A DNA stretch of 64,000 nt from Prevotellaceae bacterium UBA4361 (lineage in GTDB: Bacteria; Bacteroidota; Bacteroidia; Bacteroidales; Bacteroidaceae). A model generated the notes under the pieces. That model was not told the DNA's origin and did not search any database. It saw only the letters and a list, made by a program, of their open reading frames with translations. The stretch lies in assembly GCA_002393575.1 (NCBI GenBank), contig DGSN01000059.1, forward strand, positions 1 through 64,000. The letters are read 5' to 3'. Positions 17,170 to 25,469 of the stretch are shown piece by piece (the stretch's first letter is position 1; each line of letters begins with the position of its first letter). The position numbers and the translations under genes were made by a program.

Positions 17170-18282
17170 ATGATGAAGAAAACATTTCTCGCCCTCATAG
17201 TAGGAGCACTCTTGGCGGCAAGCTGCACAGAGCAAACCGACCCAAACAAACTACATCTCACAGGTTCGCTCGAAGGCATGGGCGACACACTCATTGCCTC
17301 CGTCATCCAGTCCGATGGCAACACACCCGTCAACGACACCATCGTGGCAGTCCGTGGCAACCTCGATGCACTCATCCCCTTAGACCAGGTAGCCAACGTG
17401 ATGCTTACCAAAATATCCGACCCCGAAGCCCCCATTGTCCTTATCACAGGAGTACCAGGCGAAACATGCGAACTGAGAGGCACATGGGACGAATACACCC
17501 TGAACGGCTCACAGTTCTATGCAGACTACAACCAGATGAGCCAAGCCATCGACCCAGCCATCAAGAAGCTGAGGAACCTACTCGACAAGTGCATGGACAT
17601 GATAGACAACGGAAAGGACGAAGAAGAAGTGTCAGCACTCTACCAGCAGGAAAGCCCCGCACTGATGGAAGCAGCCAACAAGGCAATGATTGACTTCATT
17701 CGCCAGAACCCCAAGAACGAGGCTTGCGCCACACTGATTCCCAACCTCGACGGCGAAGAGCAAAAAGAAGCACTCCAGGCACTCGACCCAAGCGTCAAGA
17801 CAGGACGCATGAGCGTCATCCTCCAGCCCATCATCCAACAGATGGAGCGGATGGAGAGCGTGGGCGAAGGAAAGGAAGCACCAGCATTCGCACTGAAAGA
17901 CATAAAAGGCAAGACACTCGCGCTGAAGAGCTTGCGCGGAAAGCATCTCGTCCTCGACTTCTGGGGCTCATGGTGCGGATGGTGCATCAAGGGATTCCCA
18001 AAGATGAAAGAATACTACGCCAAGTACAAAAACAAACTCGAAATCCTCGGCATCGACTGTGGCGACGAAGAAGACGCCTGGAAAGCAGCCGTGGCAGAAA
18101 ACCAGTTGCCGTGGAAGCACGTCTATAACCCCAAGGAAAGCCAGCTCACCGACGACTACGCCATCCAAGGCTACCCCACCAAGATAGTCATCGACCCCGA
18201 CGGAAACATTGCCAAAGTGTTTATCGGTGAAGACCCTGCCTTCTACGAATATCTCGACCAACTCTTCGCTGAAGGTAAATAA
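17170..18282 (+). CDS. TlpA-like thioredoxin-fold lipoprotein (CGWC)
   Basis: 370 residues. Lipobox at LLAASC (Cys19) predicts a lipoprotein. An N-terminal DUF4369-like domain (LHLTGSLEGMGDTLIASVI) is followed by a helical middle and, from about 235, a thioredoxin fold with LDFWGSWCGWCIKGF (CXXC near 269-272) and the cis-Pro loop QGYPTK. Likely a periplasm-facing disulfide exchange protein. The CGWC dipeptide differs from CGPC in the paralogue at 4201-5619 and would give a different redox potential. ATG codons at 17170 and 17173 are both possible. It is preceded by the palindromic element and ends before a convergent DUF4831 gene. Confidence 0.85.
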   Translation: MMKKTFLALIVGALLAASCTEQTDPNKLHLTGSLEGMGDTLIASVIQSDGNTPVNDTIVAVRGNLDALIPLDQVANVMLTKISDPEAPIVLITGVPGETCELRGTWDEYTLNGSQFYADYNQMSQAIDPAIKKLRNLLDKCMDMIDNGKDEEEVSALYQQESPALMEAANKAMIDFIRQNPKNEACATLIPNLDGEEQKEALQALDPSVKTGRMSVILQPIIQQMERMESVGEGKEAPAFALKDIKGKTLALKSLRGKHLVLDFWGSWCGWCIKGFPKMKEYYAKYKNKLEILGIDCGDEEDAWKAAVAENQLPWKHVYNPKESQLTDDYAIQGYPTKIVIDPDGNIAKVFIGEDPAFYEYLDQLFAEGK

Positions 18283-18299
18283 CACAAACGGAAAAAACA

Positions 18300-18344
18300 G
18301 CGTGAAGAGCGAAACACAATCTGCTTCCATGACGCTCTTCACGC
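18300..18344. repeat. Perfect 12-bp inverted repeat between convergent genes
   Basis: GCGTGAAGAGCG (18300-18311) is inverted at 18333-18344 with a 21-bp loop. The arms are made of the dispersed GTGAAGAG repeat. Its place between convergent genes suggests a role as a shared terminator, though no T-run follows. Confidence 0.6.
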
Positions 18345-18389
18345 TTATCATCTACTTGATGGGGGCTTGGAAAAAAGGGGCTAATCAAA

Positions 18390-19469
18390 TCATTGTTTCA
18401 GTTGTAGGAGCGCTCCCGTTGCTGTGTCGAAAAAGACTTGTGTTGTGATGTTCTTATTGAAGAGTGCAGGTGCGAGTTGTTCGATGGTGCCGAACTGTGC
18501 AATGGGCATTTTCCGCGTAACGATATTTCGTTTGCCGTCGGAAAGGGTGACTTGTGCTGTGGATGGTATGTTGTAAACGACTCCTTCTATTTTCAGTTTT
18601 CCTGCTTCCTTCTCGTCGCGCTGTGGAGCGGTGTGCTGGTCCTTGACGCTCAGGTAGTAGGGTTCTCCTGCGAGGTCGTCGGCATCGACGAATCCCAGTT
18701 TCCTGCTGAAGCGGAAGAGCAGCGCTTGGTCAGCATCTCCCTGCGGGTCGAATTCGTAGGTATGCGTGAGGTACGTGGTATCGACATGTCCCACGAAGCA
18801 TTGCGTGAGTGCTTCTTCCTGCTGGTTGAGCTGGTCGAGGACGATTTTGAGGGATGCTCCGTCTTTTGGCATGGTCTCGACTTGTCCTCTCATGATTTCG
18901 TTCTTGCTTTCTCGGATGTCGTAGATTTCCTGTGCGACGAGTTCTGCCATGCGTGCGGAGGATGTGGCTGCAAGGATTTCCTCGGTGAAGTATTGCCGGG
19001 GGTTGAGTTGGTGATGGGTGGCGATGGGGCTGTCGGTCTGTTGAGGGTTTTTTGTGTAGTTTTCGCTGCTGTTGATGGCCTGCACGATTCCCGTTTCTGT
19101 GAGTTGCATGATGGGTGCGAGGGTCTTGTCCTTGAGTTTCACGGTGTAGATTTTTGTGGTGTCGGGGACTCCCGCTGTTGTGAGAGTGGCTTTCTGGATT
19201 TGGTAGCGTGTTTCTGCTTGTGTGCTCACATTCTGCATGGACAGGTAGCGTTCTGCATAGCGTGCGAATTGGCCTGGGGTGTAAACGGTTTTGATGGCTT
19301 GGAGCTGTGTGCGAATGACGGTGCGTGGCAAGCAGTAGGTGACTCCATCGGCTTTCTGCCCTGGCTGGAAGGCTGCGACTTTTGTTTGTGCGTGAAGCGA
19401 GAAGGAGGTGAGAGGTGAAAAGTGGAGAGTGAAAAGTGAAAAATAAAGGATAATGCGATGTTTGCTCAT
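18390..19469 (-). CDS. Secreted DUF4831 family protein
   Basis: 359 residues. The body from about residue 30 (VAAFQPGQKADGVTYCLPRT) matches the DUF4831 family of Bacteroidetes, which has no known function. The signal peptide (hydrophobic run FSLFTLHFSPLTSFSLHAQ) is unusual: its DNA is made of the dispersed GTGAAAAGTGGAGAGTGAAAAG repeat type, read in antisense. The mature part has no Cys-anchored lipobox and is expected to be periplasmic. Start ATG at 19469. Convergent with the TlpA-like lipoprotein gene. Function unknown. Confidence 0.75.
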   Translation of the reverse strand: MSKHRIILYFSLFTLHFSPLTSFSLHAQTKVAAFQPGQKADGVTYCLPRTVIRTQLQAIKTVYTPGQFARYAERYLSMQNVSTQAETRYQIQKATLTTAGVPDTTKIYTVKLKDKTLAPIMQLTETGIVQAINSSENYTKNPQQTDSPIATHHQLNPRQYFTEEILAATSSARMAELVAQEIYDIRESKNEIMRGQVETMPKDGASLKIVLDQLNQQEEALTQCFVGHVDTTYLTHTYEFDPQGDADQALLFRFSRKLGFVDADDLAGEPYYLSVKDQHTAPQRDEKEAGKLKIEGVVYNIPSTAQVTLSDGKRNIVTRKMPIAQFGTIEQLAPALFNKNITTQVFFDTATGALLQLKQ

Positions 19470-19495
19470 GGGTGTGATATTTGAGTTTTTAAGTT

Positions 19496-19770
19496 TTTAA
19501 TCAGGGATTTAAAGGATTTAGAAGGATTATTAGAGAGTTAAAAGTTAATAGTTAAAAGTTGAAAGACAAACTGGATAGCCAATTTTTAATTTTTAACTTT
19601 TAATTTTTAACATACCAAGTTGTTCCTTGTTCTTTGTCCTTAATTGAGGTTTTTAGTTTATCGTGAAGAGTGAAGAGTGAAGCGATAGAGCCGGATGGTT
19701 ATTCACTCCCCTTGGGGGAGCTGGAGGGGGCTGGGTGACTACTCCCTCCCTCACAGGGAGGGTTGGGGTG
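19496..19770. repeat. Repeat mosaic between DUF4831 gene and nnr
   Basis: This spacer of about 300 bp holds an AGGGATTTAAAGGATTTAG word, inverted AATTTTTAACTTTTAA words, GTGAAGAGTGAAGAG with GAGCCGGATGG (19660-19697), and the CCCCTTGGGGGAGC and CTCCCTCACAGGGAGGG modules (19708-19770). No gene. Confidence 0.7.
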
Positions 19771-19773
19771 GGT

Positions 19774-21300
19774 CTATTTTATTTTTCTGAATGCTTTCGG
19801 GAGGGCATCGATGATGTCAGAAGCGATGAGTGATTCTTCGCATAGCTGTTCTGCTGCGATGTCGCCTGCGGATGCATGCAGGTGGACTCCTATGATGGAG
19901 GCTTCGGCAGGCGTATAGCCTTGTGCCAAGAGGGAGAGGATGATGCCTGTGAGTACGTCTCCGCTCCCTGCTGTTGCCATGCCGGGGTTGCCTATGGTGT
20001 TAAAATGAACGATTCCTTCGGGGGTGATGATGGCTGTGTAGGCGTCTTTGGCAACGATATAGATGCCTTGCTGGTAGGCGAATTGCATGGCCTGTTGCAA
20101 TTGCTCGTAGGAATTGTCGTTGCTACCGAGTAGCCGTGCCAACTCGCCCTTGTGAGGGGTGAGGATGGTGCCAGGGGGGATGAGTGTTTTCAAGCCAGGA
20201 TGTGCGGCGATGATGTTGAGTGCGTCGGCATCGAGTACGATGGGCACTTCGGTCTCGCTGAACAGATGGCTGAGGGTGTCGAAGGCGTTTTCATCGGTTC
20301 CTATGCCTGGACCGATTCCTACAGCTGTGCAGGTGTTGACAAGGGACAGGCTCTTTGCGATAGTTGGGCGTTTGTCTCGTGTTTCGGGTTCCACATCGAG
20401 GATGGCTTCGGGTATGGCCAACTGGAGGATGGTGCGATTGGCTTCTTGTGTGTGGATGGTAAGCTTTCCCACTCCTGTGCGCATACAAGCTCGTGCGGAG
20501 AGAACTGCGCATCCTGCCATGTTTTTCTTTCCTGCCACGAGGTATGCGTGTCCACAGGTGCCTTTGTGTGCAAAGCGTGGACGTGTCTTCAGCAGGGCTT
20601 TCACTTCGTCTTGCTGTAGGATGGTGTATGGTGAGCTTGTGAAGGGCTGATGGGTGTCGGAGAGACCAATGTCGAGTACTTCCACTTTTCCCACAAACTG
20701 TTGGTTCTCGGGAAAGAGGAATGCTAACTTTTGGCATTGGAAAGTGAAGGTGTAGGTGGCTCGGACAATGGTGTCTTGGGTATTGCCGTCATTGTTTTCG
20801 GTCATCAGTCCTGATGGCACATCGATAGCGACGATTTGCTTGGCGGCTGCATTGAGGTATTTCACGACTGCTGCGAATCCTCCTGTAAGTGGACGCGATA
20901 TGCCGGTGCCGAAGAGTCCGTCGATGACGACGGTGTTTTCGGTAATCTTGGGTGGAACGAACTGCGCTGTGACTTCAATGAATCTGGCTTTTCCTTGTTC
21001 CGTCAGTTTTCTACGGTTGGTTTCGCAATCGTTTGTGAGTCCCTTGCTGCCTGTATTGAACAGATAGGTTTCCACCTGATATTCATGCTGAGCCAAGATT
21101 CTCGATATGGCCAAAGCGTCTCCTCCGTTGTTGCCATAGCCTGCGAAGACGATGACTGGGATGTTGGTTGGCCATTTGCTCATGAATGCAGTGCAAAATG
21201 CTGAGGATGCCCGCTCCATGAGGTCAATGGACGAAATGGGTTCATGCTCTATGGTGTATTTGTCCCATTGTCGCAACTGTGAAGAGGAAAGTATTTTCAT
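19774..21300 (-). CDS. nnr: Bifunctional NAD(P)H-hydrate epimerase / ADP-dependent dehydratase
   Basis: 508 residues; repairs damaged NADHX and NADPHX in the cytoplasm. N-terminal YjeF_N epimerase (1 to about 215) with FAGYGNNGGDALAISR and VVIDGLFGTGISRPL; C-terminal ribokinase-like dehydratase with HKGTCGHAYLVAGKKNMAGCA, GIGPGIGT, LTPHKGELARLL and the catalytic loop GNPGMATAGSGDVLTGII. The two-domain fusion is the usual bacterial form. A candidate -7 box TATTTTTG lies on the minus strand at 21431-21438. Divergent from hpt. Confidence 0.93.
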   Translation of the reverse strand: MKILSSSQLRQWDKYTIEHEPISSIDLMERASSAFCTAFMSKWPTNIPVIVFAGYGNNGGDALAISRILAQHEYQVETYLFNTGSKGLTNDCETNRRKLTEQGKARFIEVTAQFVPPKITENTVVIDGLFGTGISRPLTGGFAAVVKYLNAAAKQIVAIDVPSGLMTENNDGNTQDTIVRATYTFTFQCQKLAFLFPENQQFVGKVEVLDIGLSDTHQPFTSSPYTILQQDEVKALLKTRPRFAHKGTCGHAYLVAGKKNMAGCAVLSARACMRTGVGKLTIHTQEANRTILQLAIPEAILDVEPETRDKRPTIAKSLSLVNTCTAVGIGPGIGTDENAFDTLSHLFSETEVPIVLDADALNIIAAHPGLKTLIPPGTILTPHKGELARLLGSNDNSYEQLQQAMQFAYQQGIYIVAKDAYTAIITPEGIVHFNTIGNPGMATAGSGDVLTGIILSLLAQGYTPAEASIIGVHLHASAGDIAAEQLCEESLIASDIIDALPKAFRKIK

Positions 21301-21332
21301 TTTTTAAGGACGATGGTCTATAAGTTCTTGTT

Positions 21333-21415
21333 AAATTAAAAATTAAAAGTTAAAAATTAAAAATGGCAATGAGTTGGTCTTTTAACTTTTAACTATTAAC
21401 TTTTAACTTACCGAA
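21333..21415. repeat. A/T inverted repeat (TTAAAAGTTAAAAATTAAAA type)
   Basis: Left words AATTAAAAGTTAAAAATT are mirrored by CTTTTAACTTTTAACTATTAAC across about 25 bp. It lies in the divergent spacer between nnr and hpt. The same words occur near 19.55 kb. Confidence 0.55.
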
Positions 21416-21520
21416 TTTTCTTTTTGCTTGCAAAAATAGCGATTTAAGTGTTTATTTTCGATATTTTTTCTAAAAATATGATGAAAGTCTATGGAAAAAA
21501 ATGAAAAGTTGATGAAAACA

Positions 21521-21552
21521 TTGTTTAGTTTATGCAAAAATCCGTACTTTTG
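21521..21552 (+). promoter_or_regulatory. Bacteroidetes-type promoter for hpt
   Basis: TTG at 21521-21523, 21 bp, TACTTTTG at 21545-21552. It lies 32 bp before the ATG at 21584 and so rules out the longer upstream reading frame. Confidence 0.65.
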
Positions 21553-21583
21553 CAAAGGACTATGTATTTATTTTCTCAACACG

Positions 21584-22117
21584 ATGATTAAAATTTTAGA
21601 CCGACATTTTGAATTGTCGATTCCTCACGAGACGATACAGGAAAAAGTGAAGGCGGTGGCTGAGCAACTCAACAAAGACTATGCAGGCAAGTATCCCGTC
21701 ATGGTGTGCATTCTGAATGGTGCCTTCATGTTCATGGCCGACCTCGTTCGGTATCTTGATTTCCAACCAGAAATTGTCTTTGCTCGTTATTCGTCCTACG
21801 AAGGTCTTTCTTCCACAGGGGTTGTGAAGGAAGTGATGGGGGTGAATGCAAATCTCTTGGCTCGCGATGTGATAGTTGTGGAAGACATTGTTGACACAGG
21901 AACAACAATGTACAGTATTCTACCTATGTTTCATGACAAAGGTGCAAAGACTGTCAAGATTGTCACATTTCTTCAGAAGCCTGATAGTTTGAAAGTGCCT
22001 CTGAATGTGGACTACGCTGCCATGAAGATACCGAATGACTTCGTGGTGGGATATGGTCTCGACTACAATGACATGGGCAGAAACCTGAAGGACATTTATA
22101 CGGTTGTCGAAGAATGA
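21584..22117 (+). CDS. hpt: Hypoxanthine phosphoribosyltransferase
   Basis: 177 residues. Purine salvage: joins hypoxanthine or guanine to PRPP in the cytoplasm. PRPP-binding motif VIVVEDIVDTGTTM, the early loop VCILNGAFMFMADL, and the base-binding end PNDFVVGYGLDYN are all present. The frame is open 31 codons further upstream, but the promoter lies inside that stretch, so the ATG at 21584 is chosen; it gives the normal family length. It begins a plus-strand run with adk, obg and pgeF, with repeat-bearing gaps between them. Confidence 0.92.
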   Translation: MIKILDRHFELSIPHETIQEKVKAVAEQLNKDYAGKYPVMVCILNGAFMFMADLVRYLDFQPEIVFARYSSYEGLSSTGVVKEVMGVNANLLARDVIVVEDIVDTGTTMYSILPMFHDKGAKTVKIVTFLQKPDSLKVPLNVDYAAMKIPNDFVVGYGLDYNDMGRNLKDIYTVVEE

Positions 22118-22230
22118 ATCAGGGATTTTAAGGATATAAAAGGGATTCCTTAATAAGTGAAAAAACATAACGTGAAGCGTGAAGTGTGTAGCGTGGAGCG
22201 ATAACTCAAAAACTTAAAAACTCATAAAAC

Positions 22231-22803
22231 ATGAAGAATATCATTATTTTTGGTGCTCCAGGTTCTGGTAAAGGCACCTATAGCGATGAAATCGTTAAGC
22301 GCTACGACATGGGGCACATTTCCACAGGCGATGTGCTGCGCGGTGAAATCAAAAACGGTACGGAACTGGGTAAGTTGGCAAAGGGCTACATCGACAATGG
22401 CCAGTTGATTCCAGACGAACTGATGATTGACATCTTGGCCAACACCTACGATGCTCAGGAACCAGGCAAGGGTGTCATCTTTGACGGCTTCCCTCGCACC
22501 ATTGCTCAGGCTGAAGCACTGAAAGCCATGCTTGCTAAACGAGGCCACGACATGGGTGTGATGATAGAGTTGATTGTTGACGAAGAAACGCTCTTGGCTC
22601 GTCTGCTCAATCGTGCTATCGAACAAGGTCGTGCCGACGACAACGAAGAAACTATCAAGAAGCGTTTTGCTGTTTATCACTCGCAAACGGAACCTCTCTC
22701 AAAGTGGTTCGAAGATGAGGGCATCCGCTATTCCTTCACATGGAAGGGTTCTAAGGACGTGATGCTTGGTGAAATCTTTGATTTCTTGGACGGTTTGAAG
22801 TAA
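22231..22803 (+). CDS. adk: Adenylate kinase
   Basis: 190 residues; cytoplasmic ATP + AMP = 2 ADP. Walker [15 protein letters not shown] at the N-terminus, AMP-binding [12 protein letters not shown] and [11 protein letters not shown]. It is the short form without the Cys4 zinc LID seen in many Gram-positive enzymes. The 113-bp gap to hpt holds GGGATTTTAAGGATATA and GTGAAGCGTGAAGTG repeat words, so co-transcription with hpt is possible but not assured. Confidence 0.94.
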   Translation: MKNIIIFGAPGSGKGTYSDEIVKRYDMGHISTGDVLRGEIKNGTELGKLAKGYIDNGQLIPDELMIDILANTYDAQEPGKGVIFDGFPRTIAQAEALKAMLAKRGHDMGVMIELIVDEETLLARLLNRAIEQGRADDNEETIKKRFAVYHSQTEPLSKWFEDEGIRYSFTWKGSKDVMLGEIFDFLDGLK

Positions 22804-22876
22804 TATCCTTCCATCTCGTTTTCGGCGTTTCTTCGCCAAATCTTCATTCATCATTTCTTTCAGCTTAGGATTAAGC

Positions 22877-24064
22877 ATGGCACAGGAATCGAATTTTGTT
22901 GATTATGTGAAAATCTACTGCCGTTCAGGTAAAGGAGGACGTGGCAGTGCACACATGCATCGGGCTAAATATATGCCGAAAGGCGGTCCCGATGGAGGCA
23001 ATGGTGGGCGTGGTGGTCATGTCATCCTTCGTGGCAATCGCAATTATTGGACATTGTTACACTTGCGATACGACCGACATGTTCATGCCGAGCATGGAGG
23101 AAACGGCTCAAAGGACAAATCCACGGGGAAGCAGGGTGCCGATGCCTACATCGAAGTGCCTCTCGGAACCGTGGCATACAATGCAGAAACGGGTGAATAC
23201 TTGTGCGATGTCACTGAACACGGACAGGAAGTGGTGTTGCTGAAAGGTGGAAGAGGTGGATTGGGTAATGTGAACTTCTGCACTCCCACCAACCAAGCAC
23301 CACGTTATGCCCAACCAGGCGAGCCCATGCAGGAAATGACTGTTATCCTCGAACTGAAACTCCTTGCCGACGTAGGGCTTGTTGGTTTTCCAAATGCTGG
23401 TAAATCCACCCTTGTGTCCTCTCTCTCATCTGCCAAACCCAAGATTGGCAATTATCCTTTCACCACGCTTGAACCTTCTCTCGGCATTGTTTCCTATCGC
23501 GACAACAAGTCGTTTGTCATTGCCGACATACCAGGTATCATCGAAGGAGCCAGCGAGGGAAAGGGATTGGGCACACGCTTTCTGCGCCACATTGAGCGAA
23601 ACACGCTCCTACTCTTCATGGTGCCAGGCGACACCGACGACATCAAACGCGAGTATGATATCCTGCTCAACGAATTGGCAAATTTCAATCCTGAACTTCT
23701 CGACAAGGGACGTGTTCTTGCCATCACAAAGTGCGACCTGCTCGATGACGAACTGATGGACATGCTCAAGCCTTCTCTCCCCGAAGGAGTACCGACTGTG
23801 TTCATTTCATCAGTCACCGGTTTTGGCCTTCAAGAGCTGAAGGACAAGCTGTGGCAGGAGATGAATAGCGAAAGCAACAAAATTGCAGCTATTCAAATGA
23901 ACGAAAGTATTGTCCACCAATCGAAGGACTTCTCACACCTCCACGCAGAACTCGAAGCAGAAGGAGAAAACGATGAGGACGACTTCGTATGGATGGATGA
24001 CGAAGACGTGGAGGACGTGGCAGACATGGATGAGTTTGAATACATTGATGACGATGAGAAATAA
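22877..24064 (+). CDS. obg: GTPase Obg
   Basis: 395 residues; ribosome-associated GTPase for large-subunit assembly and stress signalling. Glycine-rich Obg fold at 1-160 ([20 protein letters not shown]), then the G domain: G1 [10 protein letters not shown]2 YPFTTLEP, G3 [10 protein letters not shown]4 TKCDLLD, G5 ISSVTG. The C-terminus after about 340 is a highly acidic tail ([20 protein letters not shown]) instead of a structured OCT domain, as in other Bacteroidetes. It abuts pgeF: the next gene's ATG follows the stop with no gap. Confidence 0.95.
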   Translation: MAQESNFVDYVKIYCRSGKGGRGSAHMHRAKYMPKGGPDGGNGGRGGHVILRGNRNYWTLLHLRYDRHVHAEHGGNGSKDKSTGKQGADAYIEVPLGTVAYNAETGEYLCDVTEHGQEVVLLKGGRGGLGNVNFCTPTNQAPRYAQPGEPMQEMTVILELKLLADVGLVGFPNAGKSTLVSSLSSAKPKIGNYPFTTLEPSLGIVSYRDNKSFVIADIPGIIEGASEGKGLGTRFLRHIERNTLLLFMVPGDTDDIKREYDILLNELANFNPELLDKGRVLAITKCDLLDDELMDMLKPSLPEGVPTVFISSVTGFGLQELKDKLWQEMNSESNKIAAIQMNESIVHQSKDFSHLHAELEAEGENDEDDFVWMDDEDVEDVADMDEFEYIDDDEK

Positions 24065-24862
24065 ATGATGCTTATGAAACTGCTTGAATATGACATAGCC
24101 CCCGAAGTACGTGCCTTTTCCACCACACGCGAAGGTGGATTCAGCGAAGGAAACTACGGTTCATTCAATGCTAATTCTTATTGTGGTGACAACATCGAAG
24201 CTGTCAGAAAAAATCGTCAACTTTTAGCTGACGAACTCGGAATCAGCAAGGAAAACCTCATTTTCACACACCAAATCCATTCCACATCCATTCGTCTTGT
24301 GAACGACAATTTCCTCAAGATGAACAATGCCGAGCGCTCCAACATGCTGGAAGGAGTGGATGCACTGATAACCGACAAGCCTGGCGTTTGCCTGTGTATC
24401 AGCACAGCCGACTGTGTACCCATCATTCTCTACGACACGAAGCTGCACGTGGCAGCATGTGTTCATGCAGGATGGCGTGGCACATTGCAGCGCATAGCAG
24501 AAACGGCAGTTGAGCTGATGGCAAAAAACTATGCTTGCCAACCCGAAAATCTCAAAGCCGTGCTGGGTCCCAGCATCTCGCTCGAAAGTTTTGAAGTGGG
24601 TGACGAAGTGTTCAACTTTTTCCAAGAGGCAGGGTTCGACATCGACAAAATCGCACGCCATTATCTTGCTTCCGAAGAGCAGCTGCGATGGCACATCGAC
24701 CTATGGGAATGTAATCGTCTTCAGCTCCTCAGCCAAGGAGTGCAAGAAGAGAACATCCACATTTCAGGCATTTGCACATACAAACATTCCGATCAGTTCT
24801 TCTCAGCACGCAAGTTGGGAATCAAGTCGGGACGTATCATTACGGGCGTAATGCTCAAGTAA
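24065..24862 (+). CDS. pgeF: Multicopper polyphenol oxidase-fold protein (YfiH/PgeF)
   Basis: 265 residues. The family (YfiH/YlmD, also called PgeF or laccase domain protein) hydrolyses mis-incorporated amino acids from peptidoglycan precursors in E. coli, and human FAMIN acts on purine nucleosides. Family signatures: FSTTREGGFSEGNYGSFN, the metal-site CISTADCVPIILYD, VHAGWRGTLQRI with its His, and the GICTYKHSDQFFSARK end. ATGs at 24065, 24068 and 24074 are all possible; the first touches the obg stop, which suggests coupling. Cytoplasmic. Which activity applies here cannot be told from sequence. Confidence 0.88.
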   Translation: MMLMKLLEYDIAPEVRAFSTTREGGFSEGNYGSFNANSYCGDNIEAVRKNRQLLADELGISKENLIFTHQIHSTSIRLVNDNFLKMNNAERSNMLEGVDALITDKPGVCLCISTADCVPIILYDTKLHVAACVHAGWRGTLQRIAETAVELMAKNYACQPENLKAVLGPSISLESFEVGDEVFNFFQEAGFDIDKIARHYLASEEQLRWHIDLWECNRLQLLSQGVQEENIHISGICTYKHSDQFFSARKLGIKSGRIITGVMLK

Positions 24863-24882
24863 ATCCTTATTTAATTATAATC

Positions 24883-25311
24883 ATGAAACTCAAACATTTT
24901 CTTCTGTTCATTCTCGTTGTAGTAACAGCATTTTTCACATCGTGCAGTAGTGAGGAAAAGCACGGGCGTGCTCCCAAGTTTGCCGGCATCGAGCTGTCGC
25001 CCAGCACAGTATCTCCAGGCGATTCACTCACCGTGAATATCTCATACGCCGACCGTGGCGAATACTTCATCAAAGCCCCTTTCTCCATTAAACTGACGCG
25101 CAACACCTTGTCGGTTGCCATTTTCTCCGAAAAATTCAACAGCGGCACCCTTCCCGATTTCATCAAGGTGGGTGTTCCCGACTCCCTTGAAGTGGGCACC
25201 TACACCCTCACGCTCAAATGCGGAAATGTCAGCCTAACCGCTGATGCCGAAAATGGTACCATCTACGCAGCAGGTAACGAAGCAAGCAAAATGCTTCAAA
25301 TAAAAAAATAA
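24883..25311 (+). CDS. Small lipoprotein of unknown function
   Basis: 142 residues beginning MKLKHFLLFILVVVTAFFTS with a lipobox ending at Cys21 (FFTSC). The mature part is beta-rich, with an Ig-like flavour: IELSPSTVSPGDSLTVNISY, then strands ending KMLQIKK. No family recognised. The frame is open further upstream into pgeF, but only the ATG at 24883 gives a signal peptide. It lies 20 bp after pgeF, so it probably shares the obg-pgeF transcript. Likely outer-membrane anchored, facing the periplasm or surface. Confidence 0.75.
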   Translation: MKLKHFLLFILVVVTAFFTSCSSEEKHGRAPKFAGIELSPSTVSPGDSLTVNISYADRGEYFIKAPFSIKLTRNTLSVAIFSEKFNSGTLPDFIKVGVPDSLEVGTYTLTLKCGNVSLTADAENGTIYAAGNEASKMLQIKK

Positions 25312-25317
25312 TATTAA

Positions 25318-25455
25318 ATGAAGAATGAAAAATGAAGAATGAAGAATAATTTAGTGAAGCATTAAGAATGTATTTTACTCTGCACATGAGATAAGTTACT
25401 TTCATTCTTCATTCCTCATTCTACATTTTTCATTCTACATTCTTCATTTTAAACC
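25318..25455. repeat. Palindromic ATTCTTCATT element, copy 1
   Basis: The left side is ATGAAGAATGAAAAATGAAG words; the right side is inverted CATTCTTCATT words. The core carries TAAGAATGTATTTTACTCTGC. Two related elements with the same TATTTTAC core lie at 32.9-33.05 and 33.66-33.78 kb. Confidence 0.65.
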
Positions 25456-25469
25456 CATATCCCTTTCCC

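Noticed and set aside
16956..17693. 245-codon plus-strand frame overlapping the TlpA-like lipoprotein start
   Set aside because: Runs through the palindromic repeat and then out of frame over a clear lipoprotein gene; low-complexity His/Arg-rich product.
21491..21583. N-terminal extension of hpt
   Set aside because: Contains the predicted promoter and does not resemble the family; removing it gives the normal length.
24772..24882. N-terminal extension of the small lipoprotein into pgeF
   Set aside because: The lipoprotein signal starts exactly at the ATG at 24883.
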